A DNA stretch of 64,000 nucleotides, from assembly GCA_050946055.1 (NCBI GenBank), contig JBMNUB010000003.1, positions 68,505 through 132,504 of the forward strand, given 5' to 3'. Shown piece after piece: positions 32,773-42,212 of this stretch. The position numbers and the translations under genes were made by a program. The number at the start of each line of letters is the position of its first letter. Positions within the stretch are counted from its first letter, which is position 1. The notes under the pieces were generated by a model. The model was not told the origin of the DNA. It did not search any database and saw only the letters and a list, made by a program, of their open reading frames with translations. This stretch comes from Fimadaptatus sp050946055. Lineage in GTDB: Bacteria > Bacillota > Clostridia > Christensenellales > Aristaeellaceae.

Positions 32773-35094
32773 ATGTTGGTCAGCATACGCAAAAGAGATG
32801 GTCGCGAGGTCCCCTTTGACATTGAGAAGATAGGCGGCGCTATTGGCAAGGCGTTTGACGCCACCGGGATGCACCGCGATGCAGACGAGTGTCGCGAGTT
32901 TGCCCGTCAGGTAGTGGAGAAGGTGGAGCGCGAGAGCAGCGATGTGCCCACTGTCGAGGGCATACAGGATGCCGTCGAGGCTGTGCTGATAGACAACGGC
33001 TTTGTGCGCACCGCAAAGGCGTACATGCTCTATCGTGCCGAGCGCACCCGCGTGCGCCAGATGAACTCCCGCCTGATGAAGGTATACGAGGACATAACCT
33101 TCTCCAAGGCCGAGGACAGCGACATCAAGCGCGAAAACGCCAACATAGACGGCGATACCGCCATGGGTACCATGCTCAAGTACGGCACCGAGGGCGCAAA
33201 GCAGTTCAACGAGATGTTCGTGCTCAAGCCCGAGCATGCCAAGGCGCACATGGACGGCGACATACATATACACGACATGGACTTCTTGACGCTGACCACT
33301 ACATGCACCCAGATAGATCTGCTCAAGATGTTCAAAAACGGCTTCTCGACCGGTCATGGCGTGCTGCGCGCACCGCAGGACATATACAGCTACTCTGCTT
33401 TGGCCTGCATCGCCATACAGTCCAACCAGAACGATCAGCACGGCGGCCAGTCCATAGTCAACTTCGACTACGGCATGGCACCCGGCGTAGCGCGCACGTA
33501 CGTAAAGTGCTACCGCGACAACCTCATACGCGCGCTGGAGTTGATGACGCCCATTGAGGACGCCGACGCCAAGGTGCGCGCCATGCTGGACGACATAGAG
33601 CGCGAGCACGGCGTGCTGCCCAAGCTGGACGGCTGCGAGCAGTATGAGGCGCTGGAGCGCGAACGCATAATCGAGATGGGTATGCCCGAGTCCGAGGTGG
33701 ATCGCGTGCTCAAGTACGTGTGCAAGCGCGCCTACTCCGAGACCGACAGGCGCACCTATCAGGCCATGGAGGCGCTGATACACAACCTCAACACCATGCA
33801 CTCGCGCGCGGGCGCTCAGACGCCGTTCTCCTCGCTCAACTACGGCATGGACACCTCGCCCGAGGGCCGCATGGTCATGAAGAACCTGCTGCTTGCCACC
33901 GACACCGGTCTGGGTCACGGCGAGACGCCCATATTCCCCATACAGATATTCCGCGTAAAGGACGGCATAAACTACAACCCCGGCGAGCCCAACTACGATC
34001 TGTTTAAGCTGGCCTGCAAGGTATCCGCCAAGCGTCTGTTCCCGAACTTCTCGTTCCAGGATGCGCCGTTCAACCTCAAGTACTACAAGCCCGGCCATCC
34101 CGAGACCGAGATAGCCTACATGGGCTGCCGCACGCGCGTTATAGGCAATGTGTACGATCCCTCGCGAGAGATATCCAATGGCCGCGGCAATCTGTCCTTC
34201 ACCTCGATAAACCTGCCGCGCATCGCCATAAAGTCCGGGCGCAATGTCGGCCTGTTCTTTGAGGAGCTGGATCGCAAGATAGATCTGGTCATAGACCAGC
34301 TCAACGAGCGCTTTGAGATACAGGCGCGCAAGCACGTCTACAATTACCCATTCCTGATGGGGCAGGGCGTGTGGCTGGACAGCGAGAAGCTCAAGTGGGA
34401 CGATGAGGTGCGCGAGGTGCTAAAGCACGGCACGCTGTCCGTGGGCTTCATAGGTCTGGCCGAGGCGCTCAAGTGCCTGACCGGCGCGCATCACGGCGAG
34501 AGCGAGGCCTCGCAGAATCTGGGCCTGGAGATAATTTCCCACATGCGCCGCCGCATGGACGACGAGAGCGCGCGCACAGGTATGAACTACACTCTGCTGG
34601 CGACTCCCGCCGAGGGCCTGTCGGGCCGCTTCGTGCGCATGGATCGCGAGCGCTACGGCGTGATAGAGGGCGTGACCGACCGCGAGTACTACACCAACTC
34701 CTTCCACGTGCCGGTATACTATCCGATAGGCGCTGTCAAGAAGATTCGTCTGGAAGCGCCCTATCATGAGCTGACCAATGCCGGCCACATAACCTATGTC
34801 GAGCTGGACGGCGATCCGCTGCAGAACCTTGAGGCGTTTGAGAAGATAGTGCGCGTCATGCACGACGCGGGCATTGGCTACGGCTCGATAAACCACCCCA
34901 TAGACCGCGACCCGGTCTGCGGCTTCAACGGCATAATCGGCGACACCTGCCCGCACTGCGGTCGCTCCGAGGACGACACCTCGTTCGAGCGCATCCGCCG
35001 CATAACCGGCTATCTTGTAGGCACTCTGGATCGCTTCAACAACGCCAAGCGCGCCGAGGAGCATGACCGCGTAAAGCACGAGTGCGGATGCTGA
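32773..35094 (+). CDS. nrdD: Anaerobic ribonucleoside-triphosphate reductase (class III)
   Basis: 773 residues. Makes dNTPs from NTPs using a glycyl radical, under anoxic conditions. N-terminal ATP-cone (1-95, SIRKRDGREVPFD), the ten-stranded barrel with the radical-relay cysteines, a C-terminal zinc site (PVCGFNGI and TCPHCGRSEDD), and the glycyl radical loop RITGYLVGTLDRFNNAKRAE. Ends HECGC. GGAGGCG is 6 bases before the ATG. Its activase nrdG lies 1.6 kb downstream, separated by an aminopeptidase gene. Confidence 0.97.
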   Translation: MLVSIRKRDGREVPFDIEKIGGAIGKAFDATGMHRDADECREFARQVVEKVERESSDVPTVEGIQDAVEAVLIDNGFVRTAKAYMLYRAERTRVRQMNSRLMKVYEDITFSKAEDSDIKRENANIDGDTAMGTMLKYGTEGAKQFNEMFVLKPEHAKAHMDGDIHIHDMDFLTLTTTCTQIDLLKMFKNGFSTGHGVLRAPQDIYSYSALACIAIQSNQNDQHGGQSIVNFDYGMAPGVARTYVKCYRDNLIRALELMTPIEDADAKVRAMLDDIEREHGVLPKLDGCEQYEALERERIIEMGMPESEVDRVLKYVCKRAYSETDRRTYQAMEALIHNLNTMHSRAGAQTPFSSLNYGMDTSPEGRMVMKNLLLATDTGLGHGETPIFPIQIFRVKDGINYNPGEPNYDLFKLACKVSAKRLFPNFSFQDAPFNLKYYKPGHPETEIAYMGCRTRVIGNVYDPSREISNGRGNLSFTSINLPRIAIKSGRNVGLFFEELDRKIDLVIDQLNERFEIQARKHVYNYPFLMGQGVWLDSEKLKWDDEVREVLKHGTLSVGFIGLAEALKCLTGAHHGESEASQNLGLEIISHMRRRMDDESARTGMNYTLLATPAEGLSGRFVRMDRERYGVIEGVTDREYYTNSFHVPVYYPIGAVKKIRLEAPYHELTNAGHITYVELDGDPLQNLEAFEKIVRVMHDAGIGYGSINHPIDRDPVCGFNGIIGDTCPHCGRSEDDTSFERIRRITGYLVGTLDRFNNAKRAEEHDRVKHECGC

Positions 35095-35206
35095 GGGGAG
35101 AACCCAAGTGTCGCGCGGTAAATGCGGCACGTTGATATACCATAGGCAAATGCAGCCCGGCTACGCGCCGGGCGACTGCAAATATATATACAGGAGGACA
35201 TGACAG

Positions 35207-36604
35207 ATGTCTGATGCCAAGAAGAGCGCGCGCCGCGCGCTGCTGGAGCAGCCCAAGCATGGCTGGGAAGTCATGGACGCGGGCGAGCGCGAAGTGTGCC
35301 TTGCGTTCAATGAGGAATACAAGCGCTTCATAGACCGCGCCAAGACCGAGCGCGAGACTGTGGATTACGCCGTAGAGGCCGCCGAGGCCGCGGGCTTTAG
35401 GCCCTACAAGCGCGGCGATGCGCTCAAGCCCGGCGACCGCATATATCAGGTCAACCGCGGCAAGGCCGTGGCGCTGATAGTGATAGGCGAGCGCGATGTA
35501 CACGACGGCATAAACATATCCGGCGCGCACATCGACTCCCCGCGCATAGACCTGAAGATGTCGCCCCTGTATGAGGATCACGAGATAGCCTTCTTCAAGA
35601 CCCACTACTACGGCGGCATAAAGAAGTACCACTGGGTAAACATACCCCTTGAGCTGCGCGGCGTGATAGCGCTCAAGGATGGCTCGGTGGTAAAGGTAAG
35701 CATTGGCGACAAGCCCGACGATCCCATATTCATCATAAACGACCTGCTGATACATCTGGCGGGCGATCAGATGAAGAAGGGCGCGAGCGAAGTCGTTCCC
35801 GCCGAGAGCATGAACGCCATAGTCGGCACTCTGCCCGATCCCGACGATGAGGGCGGCGACCGCGTGAAGCTGGCCGTGCTGGGCATGCTGAACGAGATGT
35901 ACGGCATAACCGAGGCCGACTTCCACTCCGCCGAGCTGTCGCTGGTGCCTGCCATGAACGCCCGCGACGTGGGTCTGGATCGCAGCCTGATAGCCGCTTA
36001 CGGCCATGATGACCGCGTATGCGCCTTCGACTCGCTCAAGGCCATACTGGACACCAAGACTCCTCACAAGACCGCCATGTGCCTGCTGGTGGACAAGGAG
36101 GAGGTCGGCTCTACCGGCGTGTCCGGCGCGCACTGCCGCTGGTTCGACACGCTGTGCGAGGACATCTGCGATGAGTTCGGCGTAAAGCTGCGCGAGTGCT
36201 TCGAGAAGTCCTTCTGCCTGTCCAATGACGTGGCGGCGGCTTACGATCCCAACTATCCTCAGCCCTTCGATCCGCACAACAGCCCCAGCCTCAACTACGG
36301 CCTGGGCATAGCCAAGTACACCGGCTCGCGCGGCAAGAGCGGCGCTTCGGACGCTTCGGCTGAGCTGGTGGCGCGCGTGCGCTCCATGTTCGACGATGCG
36401 GGCGTGCTGTGGCAGATGGCACCTCTGGGCGCGGTCGATGCGGGCGGCGGCGGAACGATAGCCGGCATAACCGCCGAGCGCAACATAGACACGATAGACG
36501 CGGGCGTGCCGCTGCTGTCCATGCACTCGCCCTATGAGATAATCGCCAAGGTCGATAACTACATGAGCTACAAGGGTATGCTGGCCGTGTTTGCCGAGAA
36601 GTAA
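35207..36604 (+). CDS. M18-family zinc aminopeptidase
   Basis: 465 residues. Dinuclear-zinc exopeptidase cutting N-terminal residues, cytoplasmic. Metal ligands and catalytic residues lie in GAHIDSPRIDLK (His, Asp), DKEEVGSTGVSG (catalytic Glu pair) and SMHSPYE near the C-terminus (His). The long form with LSNDVAAAYDPNYP matches Firmicute M18 aminopeptidase 1. AGGAGGACATG precedes the ATG. The 112-base gap after nrdD contains a GC-rich hairpin (about 35153-35182) without a T tract. Its place between nrdD and nrdG is unexplained. Confidence 0.93.
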   Translation: MSDAKKSARRALLEQPKHGWEVMDAGEREVCLAFNEEYKRFIDRAKTERETVDYAVEAAEAAGFRPYKRGDALKPGDRIYQVNRGKAVALIVIGERDVHDGINISGAHIDSPRIDLKMSPLYEDHEIAFFKTHYYGGIKKYHWVNIPLELRGVIALKDGSVVKVSIGDKPDDPIFIINDLLIHLAGDQMKKGASEVVPAESMNAIVGTLPDPDDEGGDRVKLAVLGMLNEMYGITEADFHSAELSLVPAMNARDVGLDRSLIAAYGHDDRVCAFDSLKAILDTKTPHKTAMCLLVDKEEVGSTGVSGAHCRWFDTLCEDICDEFGVKLRECFEKSFCLSNDVAAAYDPNYPQPFDPHNSPSLNYGLGIAKYTGSRGKSGASDASAELVARVRSMFDDAGVLWQMAPLGAVDAGGGGTIAGITAERNIDTIDAGVPLLSMHSPYEIIAKVDNYMSYKGMLAVFAEK

Positions 36605-36678
36605 GCGCGGACACAGGTGGGGCGCGGCGGCTGCGAAAGCGGCTCCGCGCCCCGCGCGCATGATGGGGGATGTGCGAT

Positions 36679-37173
36679 ATGCAGATAAGGCTGTTTGGTC
36701 TGGTAAATGATTCGATAGTGGACGGCCCGGGCTTCAGGCTGTCGGTGTTCACGCAGGGCTGCCCGCATGGCTGTCCGGGCTGTCACAATCCCGGCTCGCA
36801 CGCCATGGATGGCGGCAAGCTGCGCGACACAAGCGAGATAGTGGCCATGATGGACGACAACCCGCTGCTGGACGGCATAACGCTGACAGGCGGCGAGCCG
36901 TTCATGCAGTGCGATGCCTGCCTTGAGCTGGCGCGCGCGGCGCACGGGCGCGGGCTAAACGTGTGGTGCTACACGGGCTACACATACGAGGCGCTCGCCG
37001 GGCGCGAGGATGCACGCGCGCTGCTTGACGAGGTGGACGTGCTGGTGGATGGGCCGTTCGTGCTGTCCGAGCGCTCGCTGGAGCTGCGCTTCAGGGGCTC
37101 GCGCAATCAGCGCGTGCTGGACATGAAGGCCACGCGCGCACAGGGCGTGCCTGTGGAGCTGGCGGGCATGTGA
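36679..37173 (+). CDS. nrdG: Anaerobic ribonucleotide reductase activating protein (radical SAM)
   Basis: 164 residues. Generates the glycyl radical on NrdD with SAM and a 4Fe-4S cluster. The cluster motif is CPHGCPGC (C-x3-C-x2-C), preceded by VDGPGFRLSVFTQG; GITLTGGEPF is the SAM-binding GGE motif. ATG 36679 is preferred since GGGGG abuts the earlier ATG at 36670 and is correctly spaced for 36679. Length is typical. Confidence 0.95.
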   Translation: MQIRLFGLVNDSIVDGPGFRLSVFTQGCPHGCPGCHNPGSHAMDGGKLRDTSEIVAMMDDNPLLDGITLTGGEPFMQCDACLELARAAHGRGLNVWCYTGYTYEALAGREDARALLDEVDVLVDGPFVLSERSLELRFRGSRNQRVLDMKATRAQGVPVELAGM

Positions 37174-37270
37174 GTGCGCTCTCATGCCTGCGGGGCAAGC
37201 GCGCCACGCTGCTGATTAGGGCGCATGCCGTGGCAGGCTGTCGCGGATGATGAGATGGGCTGCTTATATA

Positions 37271-37590
37271 GGGCGGTCTTCTAGCGCCGATGGGCTGACA
37301 TGGCGGGCGGTCCGCAAGCGCCGATGGGCTGACATGACGAAGCGGTCTGCAAGCGCCGATGGGCTGACATGACGGAGCGGTCTGCAAGTGCCAATGGGCT
37401 GACATGACGGAGCGGTCTGCGAGCGCCGATGAGCTGACATGGCGAGCGGTCTGCGAGCGCCGATGGGCCGACATGGCGAGCGCCGATGAGCTGACATGAC
37501 GGAGCGGTCTGCAAGCGCCGATGGGCCGACATGGCGAGCGCCGATGAGCTGACATGACGGAGCGGTCTTCTAGCGCCGATGGGCGGCATT
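37271..37590. repeat. Intergenic minisatellite, 34-36-bp units with shorter 23-bp variants
   Basis: About ten units beginning GCGCCGATGGGCTGACATG and continuing GCGGAGCGGTCTGCAA. Some units are cut to ~23 bp (GCGCCGATGGGCCGACATGGCGA), giving a composite long/short alternation at about 37457-37560. The array sits in a 637-base gene-free interval (37174-37810). The only other feature there is a TATAAT at 37701-37706, possibly the -10 of the next gene, without a clear -35. Confidence 0.88.
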
Positions 37591-37810
37591 GAGCTGTGCT
37601 GCGCGGCAAATAGTGCCGGCAAATGCGCCAAATCAGGCCCCTACGCAAAATATGCACGCGCGATAAACAAAAATGGCTGGCAAAATGAGCGCGGATGGAG
37701 TATAATATCATCAATAATGCGGAATCTTGCCGCAAAGTGACAACTTTTTCGCGCTTTTGTGCGTCTAATGATGTGTAGCAAGCATTATGTGAGCGTTGGG
37801 GGAGATTCTG

Positions 37811-38299
37811 ATGCGAACTTTTTCGATTGTATTGGCGGTAGTCACCGCCGTACTTATAGCGCTGATGGGCTATGTGGCGCTGACCGATGATCTGGGCGTG
37901 ACCGTCACGGCCACGGTATCCGAACCGGCCTCCAATCAATACGAGGCATTCACCATGGCAACGTCATGGGCAAAAAGCGGCGACAGCGCCAGCGTGACCA
38001 GCTTTACAGACGGCGAAGCAGGGGACATATCAAACTACTCCATGGTGTACATGACCGTGGAGGTGAGCAACTGGTGCTTCCTGCCTGCCGAGTGGGTGCA
38101 GCTGCATGTAAAGCCTGCGGAAGGCGATCTGCTGCAGATACGTCAGGAGTCCGGCTCGGCGCGCGGTCTGGGCAAGACCGTGTTTCAGGCCGTGCTGATA
38201 TCGGGCGCGGGCAATCCCAATGTGGAGCGTCAGGTCGAGCTGGAGTACTATCTGTTTGGCCGCAAGCACACGGTGACGTCGGCACTTACTGCCGGCTGA
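37811..38299 (+). CDS. Membrane-anchored exported protein, function unknown
   Basis: 162 residues. One N-terminal hydrophobic helix (about 4-25, SIVLAVVTAVLIALMGYVAL), no lipobox cysteine, then an extracytoplasmic beta-strand-rich domain (VTVTATVSEPA…, VYMTVEVSNWCFLPAEWV) that resembles a small immunoglobulin-like or DUF-type domain. GGGGGAG precedes the ATG at 37811. It is flanked by a minisatellite and a terminator and stands alone. I do not recognise the family. Confidence 0.7.
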   Translation: MRTFSIVLAVVTAVLIALMGYVALTDDLGVTVTATVSEPASNQYEAFTMATSWAKSGDSASVTSFTDGEAGDISNYSMVYMTVEVSNWCFLPAEWVQLHVKPAEGDLLQIRQESGSARGLGKTVFQAVLISGAGNPNVERQVELEYYLFGRKHTVTSALTAG

Positions 38300-38320
38300 T
38301 GTGATCACGCGATTGAAAGG

Positions 38321-38360
38321 GCGCTGCCCCGGAGTTTGGCTTCCGGGACAGCGCACTTTT
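38321..38360 (+). terminator. Terminator after the exported protein gene
   Basis: 13-bp stem GCGCTGCCCCGGA / TCCGGGACAGCGC with one mismatch, then ACTTTTG. Confidence 0.8.
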
Positions 38361-38704
38361 GTATATTCGCATCTCAGCGCTTGGCATTTGCGCGATGAAC
38401 AGCGCGGCGCTTGAGCCGCGCGCACACTGGCCTGACATGCACAGGGCTGACATGGCCCTAGGCGGATGCATGCGCTGGGCGCGTGAGTCACAGCCTGCAC
38501 CGCATGGCTGTGCCATGGCGGGCCGGGTACTCGCCGTCACGGCGATGAGAGGGGCTTATACGGCATGGCACATATCGCAGGAATTCGCGCTTTGGCGCAT
38601 GTGGATGCGCATATTTACAAATAATTTCGCGTTCCGGGTAGTTACGTCGCCCGGGATGCTGTATAATTATCGTGTGAAGATTATCGCAATGAGGGGGACT
38701 TGAG
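38361..38704. other. Gene-free interval upstream of galT
   Basis: 344 bases. A TATAAT at 38662-38667, 38 bases before galT, is probably its -10; no convincing -35 is placed 16-18 bases upstream. No palindromic operator, catabolite site or RNA element can be supported in the remainder. Confidence 0.4.
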
Positions 38705-40270
38705 ATGGCGGTCGTTGACAATGTAATAGACACTGAGATGATGGGGCGCGAGGCGCTGCGCGCGGTTGAGCGTCTGGTCGCCTTTGCACTGGATAAGGGG
38801 CTTGTGGATGAGCTGGACAAGGACTATGCGCGCAACGGTCTTATAGATCTGCTGGGCTTTGACAGCCCCATAGACGAGAACGTGGAGATAGGCGAGATAC
38901 CCGCAACTGCCACTGCGCTGCTCAAGCCCATAACCGATTACGCCTGCGCAAAGGGCCTTACCGAGGACGACGGCACTTCGCGCGACCTGTTCGAGACGCG
39001 CGTGATGGGCATAATCACGCCCTCTCCAGCCGAGACCCGCATGCGCTTTGAGCGCATATACGCAGAGCAGGGCGCTCAGGCGGCGACCGACTGGTTCTAC
39101 AACATGTGCTGCGCCTGCAACTACATACAGGTGGATCGCGTGGCGCGCAACATACGCTACTTCTCGGATTCCCCCGTGGGCGAACTGGAGATAACCATAA
39201 ACCTGTCCAAGCCCGAAAAGGACCCCAAGGAGATAGCCAAGCTCAAGAACGCGCCCTCCGTGGGCTATCCGCGCTGCATGCTGTGCGTGGAGAACCCCGG
39301 CTATGCAGGCCGCGCCAACTTCCCGGCGCGCCAGAATCACCGCATGGTGCCGCTCACGCTCAATGGCGAGCAGTGGTACATGCAGTATTCTCCCTATAAG
39401 TACTACGAGGAGCATTGCATAGTGCTGTGCGGCGAGCATCGCCCGATGAAGATAGACCGCGGCACGTTCGAGCGTCTGGCCGACTTCGTGGACAAGTATC
39501 CGCACTACTTCTTAGGCTCCAACGCCGATTTGCCCATAGTGGGCGGCTCCATACTCAACCATGACCACTTCCAGGGCGGCCGCTACGTGATGCCCATGGA
39601 TCGCGCGGGCGTGGAGTGCAGGCTGGACGCGGGCGAGGGCGTGCGCGGCGAGGTGGTCGATTGGCCGATGCCCACCGTGGCGCTTATATCCTCCGACCGC
39701 GAGAGACTGATAGCCAAGGCCGATGAGGTGCTGCAGGCATGGCGCGAGTACTCCGACCCCGAGCTGGGCATACTTGCGCACACCGATGCGCCCCACAACA
39801 CCATAACCCCGATAATGCACAAGTGCGGCGATGAGTACCGCCTGCTGCTGGTGCTGCGCAACAACCGGGTAAGCGAGGAGCATCCTCTGGGCATATTCCA
39901 TCCGCACGCCGTGCTGCATCACATAAAGCGCGAGAACATCGGCCTCATCGAGGTCATGGGCCTGTTCATACTGCCCGGCCGCCTCAAGACCGAGCTGAAG
40001 GACTGCGAGAAGTACCTGACCGGCGAACTGCCCATGGAGCGCCCCGCCGAGGATTCGCCGCTGTACAAGCACTTCGACTGGATGACCGACCTTGTAGCGC
40101 GCCACGGCAGTGCGCTTTCGGCTGAACAGGCCGCCGAGGTCATGCACAGCGAGCTGGCCGACGTGTGCGCGCAGGTACTGAAGGACGCGGGCGTGTACAA
40201 GCAGGATGACGCGGGCCGCGAGGGTCTGCACCGCTTCCTGAATAGCGTGGGCATACGCGCGCGCGGGTAA
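38705..40270 (+). CDS. galT: UDP-glucose--hexose-1-phosphate uridylyltransferase, type II
   Basis: 521 residues, the long Firmicute GalT2 class. Exchanges UMP between UDP-glucose and galactose-1-phosphate in the Leloir pathway. Conserved blocks seen: YPRCMLCVENPGYAGR, NHRMVPLTLNGEQW, and the nucleotidyl-histidine region GGSILNHDHFQGG. No galK or galE is adjacent, so the pathway is dispersed. Gap 40271-40604 follows with no terminator of quality. Confidence 0.95.
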   Translation: MAVVDNVIDTEMMGREALRAVERLVAFALDKGLVDELDKDYARNGLIDLLGFDSPIDENVEIGEIPATATALLKPITDYACAKGLTEDDGTSRDLFETRVMGIITPSPAETRMRFERIYAEQGAQAATDWFYNMCCACNYIQVDRVARNIRYFSDSPVGELEITINLSKPEKDPKEIAKLKNAPSVGYPRCMLCVENPGYAGRANFPARQNHRMVPLTLNGEQWYMQYSPYKYYEEHCIVLCGEHRPMKIDRGTFERLADFVDKYPHYFLGSNADLPIVGGSILNHDHFQGGRYVMPMDRAGVECRLDAGEGVRGEVVDWPMPTVALISSDRERLIAKADEVLQAWREYSDPELGILAHTDAPHNTITPIMHKCGDEYRLLLVLRNNRVSEEHPLGIFHPHAVLHHIKRENIGLIEVMGLFILPGRLKTELKDCEKYLTGELPMERPAEDSPLYKHFDWMTDLVARHGSALSAEQAAEVMHSELADVCAQVLKDAGVYKQDDAGREGLHRFLNSVGIRARG

Positions 40271-40513
40271 TATCAAGGCATAAAGCATGCGTGGCGTGAA
40301 GGTACTACCAAAGCGCGCAGGCATACGTGTGCGCGGGTAATGGCGCGGGCAATGAGTGTGACGTGCAGATGCTGCTAAAGTGCGTAGGCATAAGCGCATG
40401 GGCAATGGCACAGGCAATGAGCGCGCCGTGCGCTGACGATGTCGATGTTGCGATGCGCATGGCATGTGTTGTGCATGGGCGATGTCGATTATGATGGGCG
40501 AACAAGTACATAC

Positions 40514-40553
40514 ATGGCCATTGCAGTGCGCGCAAGCTATATGCAATGGCCAT
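40514..40553. repeat. 12-bp perfect inverted repeat upstream of the frameshifted gene
   Basis: ATGGCCATTGCA (40514-40525) and TGCAATGGCCAT (40542-40553), 16-base loop, 51 bases before the ATG at 40605. It may be an RNA hairpin in the leader or an operator. The surrounding gene-free stretch (40271-40604) also contains loose repeats of GCGCGGGCAATG-like text and nothing else. Confidence 0.7.
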
Positions 40554-40604
40554 TGTGCTATAAAGACGATCGGCTGCGCACTGCGCGGCACGGGAGGTGC
40601 GGAC

Positions 40605-41347
40605 ATGACGCATGAGATGATGCTGACGGTGGCAATGGGCAAGAGGCTGATAGCGCGCGGCCTGATGGCGGATGCTATCGTGCGCGCTGCAATGAACGAA
40701 CACAGGCTGCTGATAGTGGGCGGCACGACCAATGGCTACGTGGCCGAGGAGGCGCTGCGGGCGCTGGGCAGCGGGCTAAAGTTTGACAAGCGCGCGTTTA
40801 GGCGCGGCGTGAACGTCGCTCCGGGCGCGCGCATGGAGACGGCATCCTGTGGGCATGACCTGCTCATAGAGCGCGGTCAGGTGCATTTCGACCGCGACGT
40901 GTTCGAGATAGAGCCCGAGCTGGGCGCGGGCGACGTGATACTCAAGGGCGCAAACGCGCTCTATCTGCCGGGACGTGAGGCGGGCGTGCTGATAGGCCAT
41001 CCGCAGGGCGGCACGGCGCTGCCTATAATATCCGCCGTGATAGGCAGGCGCGCGCAGCTTGTCGTGCCGATAGGGCTGGAGAAGCGCGTGGATGCGCCCA
41101 TAGCGCAGCTGGCGGCGCTGAGCAATGCCGGCGATTCAGAAGGCCCGCGCCTTTGCCCGCTGCCGGGCAGGACGTTCACCGAGCTGGACGCGCTGCATGC
41201 GCTTACCGGCGCGGAGGCTGTGCTGCGGGCGGCGTTATGGGCGCGGAAGGATGCGTGTATCTGGCCGCGTCAGGCACGCCTGAGCAGCTGGAGGCCGTGC
41301 GCGCGCTGGAGCGCGAACTCAGGGCGGAAGCGACAATGGAGCTGTGA
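40605..41347 (+). pseudogene. Conserved hypothetical protein with a -1 frameshift
   Basis: ATG at 40605 with GGGAGGTG upstream. The first ~205 codons are coherent (HRLLIVGGTTNGYVAEEALRAL, VILKGANALYLPG, VLIGHPQGGTALPII). Around 41220-41235 the frame must shift by -1 to reach a sensible C-terminus (GAEGCVYLAASGTPEQLEAV … ending RAEATMEL) whose stop at 41345-41347 lies just before the next ATG. Without the shift the frame reads a Trp/Arg-rich string and runs into the DUF89 gene, a spurious fusion. No slippery heptamer is visible, so a one-base deletion or assembly error is likelier than programmed shifting. The nucleotide- or sugar-phosphate-binding look of IVGGTTNG is only a weak hint of function. 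Confidence 0.7.
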
Positions 41348-41351
41348 CGAT

Positions 41352-42212
41352 ATGAAGATAGATATGCGCTGCCTGCCCTGCGTAGTCAGGCAGGCCCTGA
41401 GGGTGTCGGAGCTGGTGCATGCGCCGGATACCGAGGCCATAATGCGCGAGCTGTTTGCGTATCTGGCCGGGCTGGATTACAACAAGAGCGCACCGGAGAT
41501 AATGGGACATGTGTTTGCCATGCTTAAGAGGCAGACGGGCAATGCCGACCCTTACCGCGAGACGCGGCTGCGCTATGACGACATGATGCTGGCCATGGAG
41601 GAGGAACTGAGTGTGCGGGTAAGCGCCTCAGCCGACCCATTTATGGAGGCGGTCAAGCTGGCCATAGCGGGAAACATAATCGACTTTGGCCCGGCACATG
41701 AGCTGACGCCGGGTGACGTTGTGCGCGCGCTGGCCGATTCCATGGCGCATGAGCTGGCCGTGGACGATACAGCGGCGCTCATAAGGGACATATCGGGCGC
41801 GAAGTCGCTGATGTACATAGGCGACAACTGCGGCGAGATATGTCTGGATAAGCTGCTGATAGCGCAGATACGCGCCATAACCCCCGATATAGACATAGTC
41901 TACGGCGTGCGCGGCGCGCCCATAGTCAACGATGCGCTGAGGGAGGACGCCATGCGCGTGGGCATGGACGGCGTGGCGCGCGTGATTGACAACGGCGACG
42001 ATTCGCAGGGCACGGTGCTTGAGCGCGTGAGCGGCGAGTTCTATCGGGCGTACAGGGATGCGGATGTGGTGATAGCCAAGGGTCAGGCAAACTTCGAGAG
42101 CCTGATGGGAGCGGAGGAGAACATATACTTCCTTATGCTCGTAAAGTGCGCGATAATGGCGGACATAAGCCATGCGCCCGAGCGCGGCATGGTGTGCATG
42201 AAGCGCAGGTAA
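41352..42212 (+). CDS. DUF89/ARMT1-like damage-control phosphatase
   Basis: 286 residues. N-terminal cysteine pair in MRCLPCVVRQAL, as in bacterial and archaeal DUF89 proteins, then the metal-site motifs LMYIGDNCGEICLD and VVIAKGQANFESL, with an Asp/Asn cluster typical of metal-dependent phosphatases that remove damaged sugar phosphates or nucleotides. The ATG at 41352 sits 4 bases after the upstream stop, with GGAG at 41338-41341, so it is translated with the preceding gene. The substrate is unknown. Confidence 0.85.
   Translation: MKIDMRCLPCVVRQALRVSELVHAPDTEAIMRELFAYLAGLDYNKSAPEIMGHVFAMLKRQTGNADPYRETRLRYDDMMLAMEEELSVRVSASADPFMEAVKLAIAGNIIDFGPAHELTPGDVVRALADSMAHELAVDDTAALIRDISGAKSLMYIGDNCGEICLDKLLIAQIRAITPDIDIVYGVRGAPIVNDALREDAMRVGMDGVARVIDNGDDSQGTVLERVSGEFYRAYRDADVVIAKGQANFESLMGAEENIYFLMLVKCAIMADISHAPERGMVCMKRR

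Noticed and set aside
37271..37590. Regular array considered as a CRISPR
   Set aside because: Units are contiguous with no unique spacers, and no cas gene is present.
40464..42212. Single 582-residue fusion protein ending in a DUF89 domain
   Set aside because: The central Trp/Arg-rich part is an out-of-frame reading; the -1 frame gives the natural end of the first protein and DUF89 has its own start.
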